A program made the translations under genes and the position numbers. This document shows positions 35,673 through 47,829 of a stretch of DNA of 64,000 bases, piece after piece (within the stretch, counting starts at the first letter, position 1; each line of letters starts with the position of its first letter). The stretch is from Pictodentalium vernedei (Eukaryota; Mollusca; Scaphopoda; Dentaliida; Dentaliidae), in contig CM062296.1 in NCBI GenBank assembly GCA_031216915.1, positions 455,142,287 to 455,206,286 on the forward strand. Reading direction: 5' to 3'. The notes beneath the pieces are model-generated. The model searched no databases. It saw only the letters and a list, made by a program, of their open reading frames with translations, and had not been told where the DNA came from.

Positions 35673-36252
35673 GGCGGTAATTAGAAGTGTTATTAAGATA
35701 CAATCAATGCCTGCTACATGCCGGTTTTTGAACTATTCCAAAGGTTCCGTCCCCAATCCGACATAAAAGCAAAATATTAAATTAGCTAAAAAATCTTCAA
35801 CGAATTCCTTTGAAATTTGATGACAAGAAATTGTAATGTCACGATAAGATAGTTTAAGACTAAAAGGCTGTATCTTAAATTTGGGAATAACATTTTGAAC
35901 CATTTTCTATTAATTTTGATGACAAGAAATAGGGATGGACAGAGGGATGCACAGGCGGAGGGAAGGACAGAGAGACGGAAGGGCGGATGCAAGGGCGGAT
36001 GGAACCAATTCCTATATACCCATGTCACTATGTGGTGGGGGTAATAAATACAACATTATCCGATCGTGACTTTGTGAATCTCGATTTAAAAAATAACACT
36101 GGATTATTTTTTGTCATGTAAAGAGCCTTTTATTGGTCGAATATACATGCGGGCAAATGGAGAAGTGACACGAATAAACAATTTTGTCAGTAAACTGATC
36201 TGATGTGTGTTGAATTCCGTCAAAATGATGTGACATGAGATCCACTAATATA
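35673..36252. other. Non-genic spacer
   Basis: Contains an internal repeat of TTTTGATGACAAGAAAT-like sequence (35,816 and 35,914) and a purine-rich GGA tract near 35,935-36,000. No gene recognised. Confidence 0.4.
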
Positions 36253-36397
36253 CATTACAGTCGCCATGGACTGGTCGTCGTCCACGTATGGGCATGTGTT
36301 TACCAGGGAATAAAAATCACCATCAGCAAAATTTTAATTAATGAAGCGCCGGGTTGTACCAGGCAGTGGCGTGGCCACGGGGGTGGGGGTGTAATGT

Positions 36398-36428
<31 letters not shown>

Positions 36429-37052
36429 GGGTCCTCTAAATATGTCCAAAATGGCATAAAAATCGTAGGGGGTAAGGTCCATGGGGGGTTAGGCTGTAGA
36501 TTGCTTGTCCTAATATCTGTGCCAGTGAAAAGGTAGACAGTCGTCAATACATGAAAAACCTTAATATATCCGCTGAGATGCAAGGAAAGGGGGATTTTTG
36601 AACTCTGGAATTCAAAATTTTTCTTCCACGGGCCGAACCAAATTGTGAATTCCAGGGTTCAAAAACCCCCATCGACGACCATTGCCGCCCCATATCGGAA
36701 ATATTTATTTCCCTTTAGTGAAAGCCCTGATTATTGTTACCTTGGTTATCTAGGTCAAACTTTGGGGACGCAAAATTCTGAGATGCGAAGGCTTGGGAAG
36801 CTTTTCCCGCACACACCACCCTCACCCCTACCCCCTATTAAAATGGAGCTAAGCCAGAATCTACGAGTTTGTCCCCCCCCCTTCCTCACACTTGCTTTTG
36901 GGCTTGCTACGCCACTGGTAGGCCTACCCGGTGTTTCATTAATTAATTATTTGATGATTACTCCTACAATTACTGACTGGAATCTAATATTATTGTGTCC
37001 GTGGAAATTTTGTCCACTCTCGGAAAGTAAACAGTCCATGGCGGCCGTACTG
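36253..37052. mobile_element. Second copy of the TA-flanked MITE, split by an insertion
   Basis: The outer parts match 1404-1650: ACAGTCGCCATGGACTGG at the left and ACAGTCCATGGCGGCCG at the right, with TA outside (36,251 and 37,053). The central palindrome is interrupted at 36,364-36,917 by a hAT-like element. Confidence 0.75.
36364..36917. mobile_element. hAT-like insertion nested in the MITE (554 bp)
   Basis: Ends CAGTGGCGTGGCC and GCTACGCCACTG. The interior has a TG run and a poly-G tract near 36,390-36,431 and no transposase. The 8-bp flanks do not match well, so the boundary is supported by the ends and by the interruption of the host MITE. Confidence 0.65.
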
Positions 37053-38098
37053 TAGTCTTATGAACGCCATAGAATGTATCACATTAGGTAAAACCACCAT
37101 TATCAAAATATCATTCATTTTATGCGACTGCGTGGACCTTTAAAAAAACAAACTGGATATGTTGTTTGTGACTGCCCGCAGATCATATAAACTGTACACA
37201 TTGATTTGTACCAAACTGTGCAAAACGTTCACCTGAAATTTAAGTTACAGTAAAAAAATAAAAAGATAACGCGAACTTTCAGAGCCTCATAGTTTATTTC
37301 GAAGTAAAGTTGAAATGTCAAGGATAAACCGGTAAATAAAACTGTCGGGGTTTCGTTATTGTCCATGTGTTTTGTACATTGCGGCGAAGTGCTTTATCCA
37401 CTTCTGAAATCTTTCAAAGGAAAGCTTTGTGAAAAAATGACAAAAATTCAAATCCGAAGATTATAAATACCTATATAGTGTACGTTGCTAATAATATGTC
37501 AACAATAATTTGCGAACGTTTTATGTGGAGGGAAATTCCCCGGTTTTTTTATTTGAATATATTTATGATTGCGTCATTTGTCAAATCAACAACATGGAGT
37601 GATTGCGAAAAAACTTCTGTTATTTATCGTATTCATGCAGACTCAATTACAATTTACTATGCTGTCAAAGCTAAAAAGAACAGAGTACGTGCGCGGTGGG
37701 CCGTGATTCTTCAAGAAGTTGGAGTTATTATCAACTCTGTAAACGATGTTTCATTTCAAATTGAACTGGAAGATGATCCAGCCGGAATTTGTGCTCATTC
37801 TGCAGTTGTTTCATCGGGAATTTTCTCAGAGGATGCCTTGCATGGAAGAGTGTGATTGCAAACACGGTCTCTTTTTCGATCGGATCGCGATAGGATTCTA
37901 TCTGATAGCGACACATTTACACCAATAGAACGAGATGTCAGAGATAAAATGTATATTGCACAATTACGACAGATTCAGGGAAAAGTAAGTGAAAATAGTA
38001 TCTGAGATTCGACGTCTTCGCGTTCTCTTTTTCGATAGATACTATCAAAAAAGAGGCCCGAAGAAACGATGATAGTGTTGAAAAGAGTACGAAGACAT
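37053..38098. other. Spacer with one unassigned frame
   Basis: A 125-codon frame at 37,478-37,855 (+) is the longest. Its residue composition is plausible for protein (start MYVANNMSTIICERF), but I recognise no domain, splice signal or neighbour that would support it as a gene. Confidence 0.3.
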
Positions 38099-39175
38099 TA
38101 GAGATGGGCGGTATTGGAATTTTGAGTTCGGTTTCGGAATTTTTAAGGGGCAATACCTCGGTATCAGTTCGGTATTCGGTATCTGACTTGACTGAGATTT
38201 GCTGATAGTACCAAAGGGAAATTCACATCTGGAAAATGCAGAATAAGTTGTTGTTGTATCTATATTTATATTTATTTATTTATTGGTGTTTAAGGTCACA
38301 TACTTATGCACAATGGCTAATCGTGACCGTGACAGTTTTACGGGTGGAGGAAGCCGGAGTACCCGGAGAGAACCACCGAGCAACGACGAGAAGCTGTCAG
38401 CTCTCCAACATCGTAACTCTGAACTCTGTACCGCAGCACAGGCAGGGTTAGATTGGTTGAAGACATGCGCACCATCGACGTGCAGTACGCCTCAGTACAC
38501 AGCGTCATCGTGCCCCCATGTAGGCAATCGGGGTGAAGTGTCTTGCCCAAGGACATAACGCGGTTGCCGCAGGTGGGATTCGAACCGAGGACCTCTCGGC
38601 TTGCAGCCTGCACCTCTACCAACTGAGCCACCGCGCCCCCTGTTGTTGTATCATTCTACCACAACTCCACAAATGTCACTGCCGATGAGCTCACCTTTTC
38701 ACACTTCTACCTACGAACACAAATCATATCTACAGTGACTTCTTCTAAACACACCTTATCTGTAAAGGCCTACTCGAGGCGTTTGTCATGTTAGAGCATG
38801 TACCTTGATCATGGCATCTTCGGGAGGTCCTACTGACAATAAACAAATCATCTGGGCAGTGATTTCTGGTCAATTCTTGTCTACATGTTAAGGCAGCCAA
38901 GACAGCTGTACATGTACAGGTTGTAGTCTAATGAGAATTCAGGACAAATACCCTGGCCCCCGAGGGTTAACAAAACTGAAAATAAAATCAACCACTTCTT
39001 TCATGAAAATGCACCTTTCAACTGCTATCAAGCTTCAACAAGGCCTTAAAAAATAGTGAGGATTTAGGGGAATTTGAAAATTCAGACGTTTTCGGTATTC
39101 AATGGTTGATTCGGTTTTTCGGTATCCCCGTGATATCGGTATCGGTTCAGTTTTTCGGTATATTGCCAATCTCCA
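38099..39175. mobile_element. hAT-like element with perfect 8-bp target duplication
   Basis: Ends TAGAGATGGGCGGTATTGG and the complement of TGGAGATTGGCAATATACC. The flanks are identical 8-mers GAAGACAT at 38,091-38,098 and 39,176-39,183, the hAT duplication length. The interior near the ends is rich in TTCGGTATTCGGTATC-type repeats. A SINE is nested at 38,261-38,640. No transposase frame, so non-autonomous. Confidence 0.85.
38261..38640 (-). mobile_element. tRNA-derived SINE, full length, nested in hAT element
   Basis: Complete copy in reverse orientation, with box B in the complement of GGATTCGAACCGAGG near 38,577. It is flanked by a perfect 12-bp duplication TGTTGTTGTATC (38,249-38,260 and 38,641-38,652). 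Its insertion inside the hAT-like element makes it the younger event. Confidence 0.92.
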
Positions 39176-39359
39176 GAAGACATCACATCTCAGATGATGT
39201 TTTCTCTTACTTTTTCTTGAAGCTGTCATAATTTTCAATATTTTATCTCTGAAATCTCGACTTATCTCGATCCATCAGTGAACATTTGTATCGGCGATAG
39301 ACGCGATTCTACGATGTTGTGTTACTTGTGCATTGTGAGTACTTGGGAATGTATGGATA

Positions 39360-42300
39360 CTCCATCTTTTGTGGGATCTCGATAGGGTATCTTGGAATTT
39401 ACAGCATGTCGTGGGGCATCGTGGGTTTTACGTGAGTGGATAGGATAGCCGGTTGTGAAGTCATTGCCATGTTGATGGTTGGTGCTGCTACGCATCTGCA
39501 GCGCGTAATGTTAGGGCGATACGTGTTTCCGTTGTCATTTTGTATGGTGGAGGCCATCATCTTGGTTTTCTAAGTTGGACGTGGCTGCTATGAGGTCTGG
39601 TGGGCTGTGTGTGGGTCGATTAAATGCGAGTGAGTTCAGTAACTGAAATAGACACGAAAACACAAAACAAAATTCAAAACGGACATATCCCGGCCACCTT
39701 CTTCGATGGCATTTGATTGGTGTGGATAGCCCGTAATGTTATAGAATCAATCTGGAGAAACGGCCCAGCAACTACAAAAAGGTACCGAGATGGCCCACGA
39801 AAGCTGTTATCTTGATCGAATTCTTGTTTCCAACTACCACTAACCATATTTTCCCATTCTTAACAGCGTTTACCAATTCTTGGCTATGCATGACCCACTC
39901 TGATTCTACTGATTCTGATTCTGGCGATGAACTCACTTGGTATCTCAGACTCGCTTCCAACCTCTGTTCTTGACCGATCAGATCGATCCATTCGCCAAAG
40001 CCCCATGCTGACTGTCACTTCACACGGAGTTCATTGTCTGTTTCGGAAGTCTCAAGAGTCGATCGAACAGTGACTGGAACAGAATCTTATTGAGCAAATG
40101 AGCTATCGAGCAAACGCTCAAACGAGTGACTGGTTGTACGACTCTTTGAATTGTCTGAGTTTTTGAGGATACTTAATACATGGTGATGCACCGTCTGGTA
40201 ACCTGCTGTTACCAACAAAGACCACTGTTAGCCTCTTCTACCGCTGCTACTGATCTGCGCCTTGACTATTGGCTCTTACTACTATGGCCTACTCCGATAA
40301 TTAATAATTAGAGTGGAATATTCTACAACTGCTACTAATTATACCTTAGCACTGGGGCTCGTCATTTCTTCACTGTACTACCCGTCTTGCCACCCCTGGT
40401 CTACAAGTGAACACATATTATCGGATATCCTTCTTACGTTTTTCTTACAGTAGTACTACTATTACTTCCAGTACCGTTTGCCCTCTGCATCTCTTTTTTA
40501 CCCCTCTACCTTATGTCCGATGGCGACTCCACAATCTTTGACTCTCTTTGTTTCCTGTCACTTCTATCAGCTGTAGGGCGACATTATACATTCCAATCTT
40601 CTCTCACTACTGCTGATACCCCATCACAACAAACCGACTTTTGGCTAGGCTGCTAAGTAATATCTATAATCCTTACTCTGCTAGGCCCTATTATTTCTAA
40701 GATTATAGCCCACTACTACTACTGCTACAAACGCCACTTGTCTCCTCTATTAGTGCTTCTACGAACACGACCAGCAGATTAACAAACTTGGTTAGAAATA
40801 TCACGTTATGAATCCCACGGAATTAGATTGCTCATCACCTCATTTCGTAAAAGGGATTATACAGCCACGAGATAACCTCGAACGTGATACTCTTAAGTGA
40901 GATGCCATAAGTGGGACTGGTGATCGACAGACCCCTGTCAAGCCACATGGTTCGAAGAGTAGAAATTACAGATAGTATGTAGTATCTCAGCAAACAGTAG
41001 GTTAGTGGTGCTGGGACCGTAGTAAAAATGTCGAAGATAGGGTTGTAATGTCGCCATGGAACAGTTAGTAATAACGGGTGACAACGGTAGTCAACAAAGC
41101 TGTACTAATCATCGGAGGTGGTGCAGTGGTAGTGGGGGTGAAGTTAGATTTGGAGGTAGAAGGCACTGATCGCACCGCTACTACTCGAAAATAGTGAGTG
41201 CATTAGCTGAGAGTGTTAGTGCACATGTAGGTCTGGGATGTCCAGACGGGTAGCAGCAGCTAGCAGTATTAACAGTAAAGATGTGACGAGATCCTTACTG
41301 AAGGTATACGACAGCAGCAGCTGCAGAATATTCTAATTTAGTGACGGGAGTAGATCAAAGTAGTGTTAGCCACTAGTAGTGATGCAAACCAACAGTGTCG
41401 GTAGCGGAAGAGACTAGAAGAGTTTCCTATAGGTAACAACAGAATATCTTGGTTAGCACCGTCGGCTGATTCTCAAAGAGTGAAAATTATCCTTCGAAAA
41501 AATATCCACAGATAACTGTCCCCCAGATACATGTACCTTACCTCAGACAGGTTATCTACGGCAGTACATCACCACATCATAAGTATCATCAAATACTCAG
41601 AAAGAGTCGAAAAATCGAGTGAGCAGACAGGGGCGCCGGAAGTAAACTCAGGGCAGGGGCTCAGACCCCGTGAAAAGGCCATTTACTCGTACTAGTAGCC
41701 CCACCATGAAATGCCGAAGCATGCATGTCTCGACGAATGAAAGCCCGGGATGGGGGAGTTTGAGGGGAGGTGCCCCCTCCCATCGAGAGGGGAGAACCTC
41801 CCAAACTCCCCCATAGAAATTTCGAAAGCACCCGGACCGGATTTGGTGTGTATTTCAACTTTACTTCGAGAAATCATTGAAAAAATGCGTGACAAACATG
41901 GGAAAGACAATGTTTGCCCCCTCACGCCCCCGTGATCCGAAGGCGACAGTTCAGTTGCTCGATAAGATTCGAGTCGTCAGAGGATAGGCGGTTCCACTCA
42001 CTTGACTCCTGAGTCGATTGATTCGTGAACTTATTTCGAGGAGCCACACAAGCTCTTGTATCAAACGATGGACTTTGTAGTCGGTAGTGACAGTGGGCAG
42101 GATTTAAATGAACTGAGCAATCGGATTGGTCGAGAGCAGAGGTCGGAACCTGGTTTGAGATAGCTAAGACTAGCTAGGGCGTGATTGAATGCCCTGATTA
42201 GATTAGCAATATCATACTTAGCCACGAATAGGCAGATTTGATCAAGAATGGGAAGCAGATGGTCATGCGGTAGTTGAAATTTGGAAACAGAAGTTCGAGC

Positions 42301-42760
42301 TACATTAACAGTGTTTGAAATCCCTTGGTTAACATTCTGGTAGTTGTCGGGTAGTTTCTGGCAATTCGACGGCCTCTAAAATCAAATCAAATGACACATA
42401 AACTATTTATACCCTATAGTACTACGTACTATCCAAACAATCGCGTGGCGTCCCTGAAGATGCGCGTAGTAGGACCGTTTCGGTACTTTTAGGTATTGCC
42501 GGGTCTGTTTTGGAAATTAACCATACTAACATTAAATCGAACATACCAAAAACAACCTCCACTCTTTTAATGTTCACTCTACCTCATAGTAAGCACGTGC
42601 CGCCATAGAAACTAAGACAGAGACCTCAAAGCTTACGACAGAAACACATATCGCCTAATCAACACGCGCACTGATCAGCATGACATTAATGTCACAACAT
42701 GGTCGCCTACAGTAACGTACGAGCCACCATCAGTGCATCGCGATATGGCGTCATTTCTGA
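39360..42760. mobile_element. Large degenerate palindrome of the dispersed repeat family (3.4 kb)
   Basis: Matches between the two halves, inverted: CCAACCTCTGTTCTTGACCG (39,958) with the complement of the stretch near 42,132; AATATTCTACAACTGC (40,317) with GCAGCTGCAGAATATT (41,316); CACTGTTAGCCTCTTCTACC (40,222) with the complement of the stretch near 41,392. The outer edges are degenerate copies of the family found at 17.9 and 52.5 kb. Arms of roughly 1.6 kb have diverged strongly. No coding sequence is recognised. The insert-like segment at 41,630-41,940 has its own hairpin (GGGGGAGTTTGAGG and CCTCCCAAACTCCCCC). Confidence 0.55.
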
Positions 42761-43550
42761 GAACCTCCATTAATGTTTTCTAAACGCGGGTCATTCCATA
42801 CATTCCACATTTCTCTTGAGGGCTCAGTCGAGATCCGATCGATATTCTCTCTGCTTTTGCAATGAGAAGACTACTGTAGCATATCACTTTGTGAAACTTA
42901 GTAATCGTTAATATCATACTTTTGTGCCATATCAGGCGAATAACGCTCAAAGTATGTCTCCCAAACAATATGCTGCTGTACTTGAACTGTGATTAACGTC
43001 TTTCTCAGGTAAGTCAGTAAATTTAACTATATTTCTCATTATCCTCCACCATTACCATTTCGTTGAGTCTGCTTTTATGCATTTAGACAAGATAATGATA
43101 ATGATTTCCCAACAAGAGCAATGTTTTAACACTTAAGCCAATGGGTATTTAAAAATACTTTTCATTAAATCTAGTCAATTCTACGGTGAAGCAGCCATGA
43201 CTGAATTTGATGAAAACTTGATAAAACGTCAAGTAAAAAACATCAGTCGATCAGTTGATTAAATTGACACAAGAAAATTGGGTTAAAATGCACAAATGAT
43301 TTTTATGTTGCGTATTCTAATGACAAGGATTTACTGTTCCGCGTAGGAATATTCGCTAGCTGCTTGCAAGTAACTGAAGGAAATTGTTTACATACAGATT
43401 TAGCTGCAGGGTTAGGTCGAGCAAACCAACGAAAGGCCCATGGCTATTAATCCTAAAGATGTGTTGTTGTATAGCTCGATTTTTTATGACAACTATAAAG
43501 CAAGGGCAAGAGATCGAACGCAACAAGTAGGGATTAATCCTGACAACGGG
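42761..43550. other. Non-genic spacer
   Basis: No convincing gene, RNA or element end was seen. Confidence 0.4.
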
Positions 43551-44230
43551 AATTCCCGGGTTCTCCGTTCCGAAAGCCGGTCTCAATACCCGGAAAATTT
43601 ATAGCACGGAACCGGGAATCAAGCGCGACACTTTTTGTTTGTTGAACTGAAGTTTTCTGAAATGAAAAACTTAACTTTGCAGTATTTCGTCCGCCCTTCC
43701 ACGCCTGAAGATTTTAGAGTCATGATTCCTGACGAACCCTTTTCACCAAATCACTGTAGGTCTCAACAAGTTGTGAAGGACCCACAACCCCCCCCCCCCC
43801 CCCCTCAACTGCAAGATCTTCACCCGCTTCAAAGTTTAAATTCTTCTTCATTTTCAGAATCACTGGTATCACTGTTCACTTCTTCCTTCAACATCAACCG
43901 TATCTTCACTGCAGTCACCAGTCTCCTCTGCTTCAAGCAGAGGAGACTGGTGGCGGCAGTGAAGAGTTAGTTGGTGCTGGAGGAGGTAGCGGTGATACTG
44001 CTAGTGTTTTTGAAGCGGGTTTGAGTTTTCACACTTCTCTCTGGAAAAGATCTTTTCCGTTTGGAGGTGGTAGATTACCAATGAAATATGTTCATTTTCA
44101 TGAAAATAAATGCGTCTTGTTACTCTCGTAAATTTTCTTGATATTACCCGGAAGTTTTCCGGTTTCCCCGGTTCCCAGTTCTGAGGGTAATTTTATTCCC
44201 GTTCCCGGTTCCTACAAAACCAGGGAATAT
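43551..44230. mobile_element. Foldback element with CCCGG-rich ends and long central hairpin
   Basis: Ends rich in CCCGG/CCGGTTCC at both sides. The centre (about 43,905-43,967) is a near-perfect hairpin, CACCAGTCTCCTCTGCTT with AAGCAGAGGAGACTGGTG. Weaker pairing extends outward over about 100 bases per arm (CACCCGCTTCAAA with TTTGAAGCGGGT). The 111-codon frame across it is not recognised. Confidence 0.55.
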
Positions 44231-44399
44231 ATTAAACCCAAGCAACAGCAAATCTGACAATCAATTTGTGTTTTGCATTTAAGTTGTCGTCTAACAAATC
44301 TTTGGTCAAATGTCGGCTAATTTTCTTTATAAAGTCTATAAAAGGCCATAAAGATAAAAAAAAACAATAAATAATATACCAAAATGTTTGGAATAAAAA

Positions 44400-44610
44400 T
44401 AGGTACCGTACCCCACGGCACCGTACCGTACTATACCGCACCATACCATACAATACCGTACTATACCATACAGAACTGCAGCATACCACCCACATTATAC
44501 AACACAACACTATAATATGTTACACCAAATTAAATTATACCCACTATACCATACGATACTATGCCATTACTACATACCATACCATACCATACCATACCAT
44601 AACATATTAT
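44400..44610. repeat. (ACCAT)n-like pentanucleotide tract
   Basis: Degenerate ACCGTAC/ATACCATACC units become a pure ACCAT array near 44,576-44,602. Confidence 0.8.
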
Positions 44611-44705
44611 ATTGGGAATAAATTACTAAAGCGGTGAAGCGGCGAGCTACCGTTTTACAAAGCATAGCGACAGTTGATCAAAACTGAATGTATGTTAGAC
44701 GAGCC

Positions 44706-44727
44706 CCCCCCCCCCCCCCCCCCCCCA
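44706..44727. repeat. Poly-C tract
   Basis: A run of about 21 C. Similar C or G runs occur near 16,017, 43,790, 45,530 and 52,211; they are assembly-sensitive. Confidence 0.85.
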
Positions 44728-45474
44728 GATGCAGCAAGAATGAGTATAAATATGGACTATAAGTCCAAAGTAAAATTAGTACAATAGCCTTGTTGCAATT
44801 AAATAGCACAGTCCGGGCAGTACGGGTTATCACACTCTACCGTCTGGGAATAGGATGATATGGACATAGAAATTAATCTTTTCAATCAATTATATAGGCT
44901 TTTGGTTGCAACAGCGATAAAAATCAACAGGGATCAATCTTATACTCAATGTGGTTGCACAAGAAATAAAATTATATTTACGTTGGTATAAAATCTCATT
45001 GTGTTTGTAAAACATAAACAGAAATTTCTAAACTCTTTGATTATCTTATTCGGTATCACACATCAAGTAGCTCGCTCCCCAAATGGAACTTCCGTCGCGG
45101 ATATTGTGGTCATCAATCAAATGACATTTTCGTAAATATACAGTTGTGAAGACTTCAGTGTACAATGATGTGACTATATTTCTGCTTTCAAACCTAGACT
45201 TCCAGTTCCATGTTTACATACTGACCACAACCAAATTGTAATTGTTCAAGTCGGCGGTGTAGTGATTGTGTAAATTACTGTAAGCAGAATGCAGTTTTCA
45301 GAGTCATTATCTCACAGTTATTATCTTATAGTTATTATATTGTCAGTGGAATATTTTTATGTGAATGTAGTTTTCAATTACATCGCCTTGCAGATTTGAA
45401 AAGAGCAGCGAGTGTCTGTAGTTTTCATATCTTTGAAAACGAAATGTTCCCAAAATAATCACGTGACCAAATCC
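44728..45474. other. Non-genic spacer
   Basis: No gene, RNA or repeat end was recognised. Confidence 0.4.
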
Positions 45475-45917
45475 CAGCCGCGTAGCCAAGATACTTTTAT
45501 AAGGGGTGCCCAAGTCATTTTTTAACGGGGGGAGGGGGGGGGGGGGGGCAAAGATGATATTTGAAAGACCGTTGCATCGGTTTCGGGGGCCTCCCTTTGT
45601 CCTAACTAGGGCTATCCGACTGTTGCCCCCTCCTCCCACTTCCCTTAAGGTAAGTGAGAGGACAGGGCAACGAGCGGAGGGTCCTAGTTAGGACTAGCCC
45701 ACTACCCGAGAAAATTTTGCATTTGCAAAATGTACTGCTCTGGTAGCGAATCTGAGGCATGTATACCGTTGTACTTGTAGCCCCTGTAGTGAACACAGTT
45801 TTGGGGCCCTATGTTTTGTGAAACTTGTGCACTGGGCCTATGTTTTTTTTTTTTGGGGGGGGGGGTGGACAGCGAAAAATTTAGGGGACAAAGCCCCTCT
45901 CCTTAGTTACGCCACTG
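45475..45917. mobile_element. hAT-like element (443 bp) with near-perfect 8-bp duplication
   Basis: Ends CAGCCGCGTAGCCAAG and the complement of CAGTGGCGTAACTAAGG. The flanks are CCAAATCC (45,467-45,474) and CCAAATCT (45,918-45,925), seven of eight matching. An internal inverted repeat pairs CTAACTAGGGCTATCC-like sequence with TAGTTAGGACTAGCC (45,600 and 45,687). No transposase. Confidence 0.75.
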
Positions 45918-45925
45918 CCAAATCT

Positions 45926-47060
45926 AGCACGTCTTACTTCAATGTAATCATGTTTCGTTTTTGTGTATTTTTCTTTGGGAGTTTCTAACACATCAGAGAC
46001 TAAATGGTAAATATGCTTTCCTCGAGTCCGAAGTGTCGAGTCTTTTGATTGAAATATAGACAGTAGAATTACCCACCTGTTCGTTATTTTTCCTGATGGG
46101 AACCAATGTCGCTGGCACATTCTTTGTCGTCAAAACAGAAAATACACCTTTTCTGTGTCTCTGGTCGTTATTTTGATATATAATATGCTATTATTCAACT
46201 CTCTGATTTGTATTTAGGACATTGGTGGAAATTGTTTTAAAAATGGACAACAGTTTTGGTCGAAGACTCCTTAATGTCACAAACTTACTCCCTTACATAA
46301 TTACAAATTTGGCGAGAAGGCTCTTTATTTTATTCAGACAATCTATCATTGTCAATCTATCCTAGTGTGGTATGAAGGGTTTGTATTAACCAAAATAATA
46401 TTTGATTTGTGTACTGTCCTTTTCTCAAATATAGACTATTCTGCATTTGAGGCACACATGACATTACAGAATGGGCCACATGGGTCTATCCCTTTTTGGT
46501 CTGCAAAGATTTTGACATGTCATATTAGCGCGAGGTTATATTTAATGGTGACGACGGAAAGATACTTGAAAAAGCCGTTACTGTTTGGGTTAGTTCTGTT
46601 AAATATGTTCTTTCTCTGAGGTTGAGATCTGGTGTTGAAAGCGTACGGGTAGTGGGTTGGGTGGAGCGGACGTTTGGGAATTTAACGGCCGGATTTCTGT
46701 ATTCAGTTAAGGAAAATGATCAAATCCAAATGAATCGAAGAAACCTTACTATTTCTATCACAGAAATTCGGAAATTATTTCAAAGAGGCGTTTGATATTT
46801 TCCACACATTGCTCATAACCCTACTCGACTAAAGAAATGTTTTGAAGCACGTTTTCCAGCTGGTAATTGCAGCTGTAATTATATTTACAAGCATTTCTTT
46901 GATCTGATTATAAAACCTCGCGTACAATTTTTAATTCATCAAGCCTATGGGACACTATATTTTTAGGGCCAAATTCCTACCTTCTCAAACCTCAACCACT
47001 GCAAAACACCCCACAAACACACATCCAAACACGACTTACCCTACCTACCTATACATCATC
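45926..47060. other. Non-genic spacer
   Basis: An 84-codon frame at 46,365-46,619 (+) has no recognisable features. Nothing else supported. Confidence 0.35.
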
Positions 47061-47755
47061 CCTTTTTCGTCCTGCATGTGTTGTGCGCACATTGTGCATT
47101 AGCACATAAGCATATATTGGCACATCCAGCATGTGATGTGTACACATTGTGCACAAGCACACAAGCATTCCATCAACTACCAGGCCCGGAGTTACGACGT
47201 TGAGGAGCTGGCAGCTGCTCGTCGTTGCTCGGTGGTTCTCTCCGGGTACTCCGGCTTCCTCCACCCGTAAAACTGTCACGGTCATGATTAGCCATTGTGC
47301 ATAAATAAGTGACCTTAAACATCAATAAATAAATAAATATACCACCAGGCCCACGTTCCGTGGAATTCCTTTCTAGTATCCGACTGCACTTCTAGAAACC
47401 CCTTTTCATCGTATGTGCCTATATGTTGCATGTTTTATGTGCACATTGTCATAAGCACATATCGGCACATCCAGTGCGTGCCAAGGTGCTACATGCAATG
47501 TGTACACACAATGTGTATTAACAACACATAAGCACATCTGGTTATGATCAACATACCGTTTCTTATACGTAAGGTATCCTAGCTTGCACGAGGTCTACGC
47601 ATTGTATAGACAGACAAGGCTTAGATTAATGGAGTAATCTGGTTGCGCCTGTTAAAGACCTGCCCTAGGGCAGAGTCTAGACAGAGTCAGGCATGTGCCT
47701 ATTTGCTACATGTAATGTGTACACATTATGCGCTAGCACACAAACACATCAGAAT
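47061..47755. repeat. Degenerate CA/TG-rich repeat cluster
   Basis: About five copies of a 60-70-base alternating purine-pyrimidine motif containing ATGTGTACACATTGTGC and GCACATAAGCACATAT, interrupted by a SINE fragment at 47,185-47,338. Confidence 0.65.
47185..47338 (+). mobile_element. SINE fragment (3' part)
   Basis: Starts near GGAGTTACGACGTTGAGG and keeps CTCTCCGGGTACTCCGGCTT, GATTAGCCATTGTGCATAA and a short (AATA)n tail. The tRNA-like head is missing. Confidence 0.8.
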
Positions 47756-47829
47756 ACTTTATAGGGAGATATGGGAAGTCATAACATAGACAGGACAGAC
47801 CAAGGAATGGAAAGAATAATAAACTATGG

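Noticed and set aside
36235-36583. Pro- and Gly-rich overlapping frames as a gene
   Set aside because: They are read from TG and poly-G tracts in a non-autonomous hAT-like insertion.
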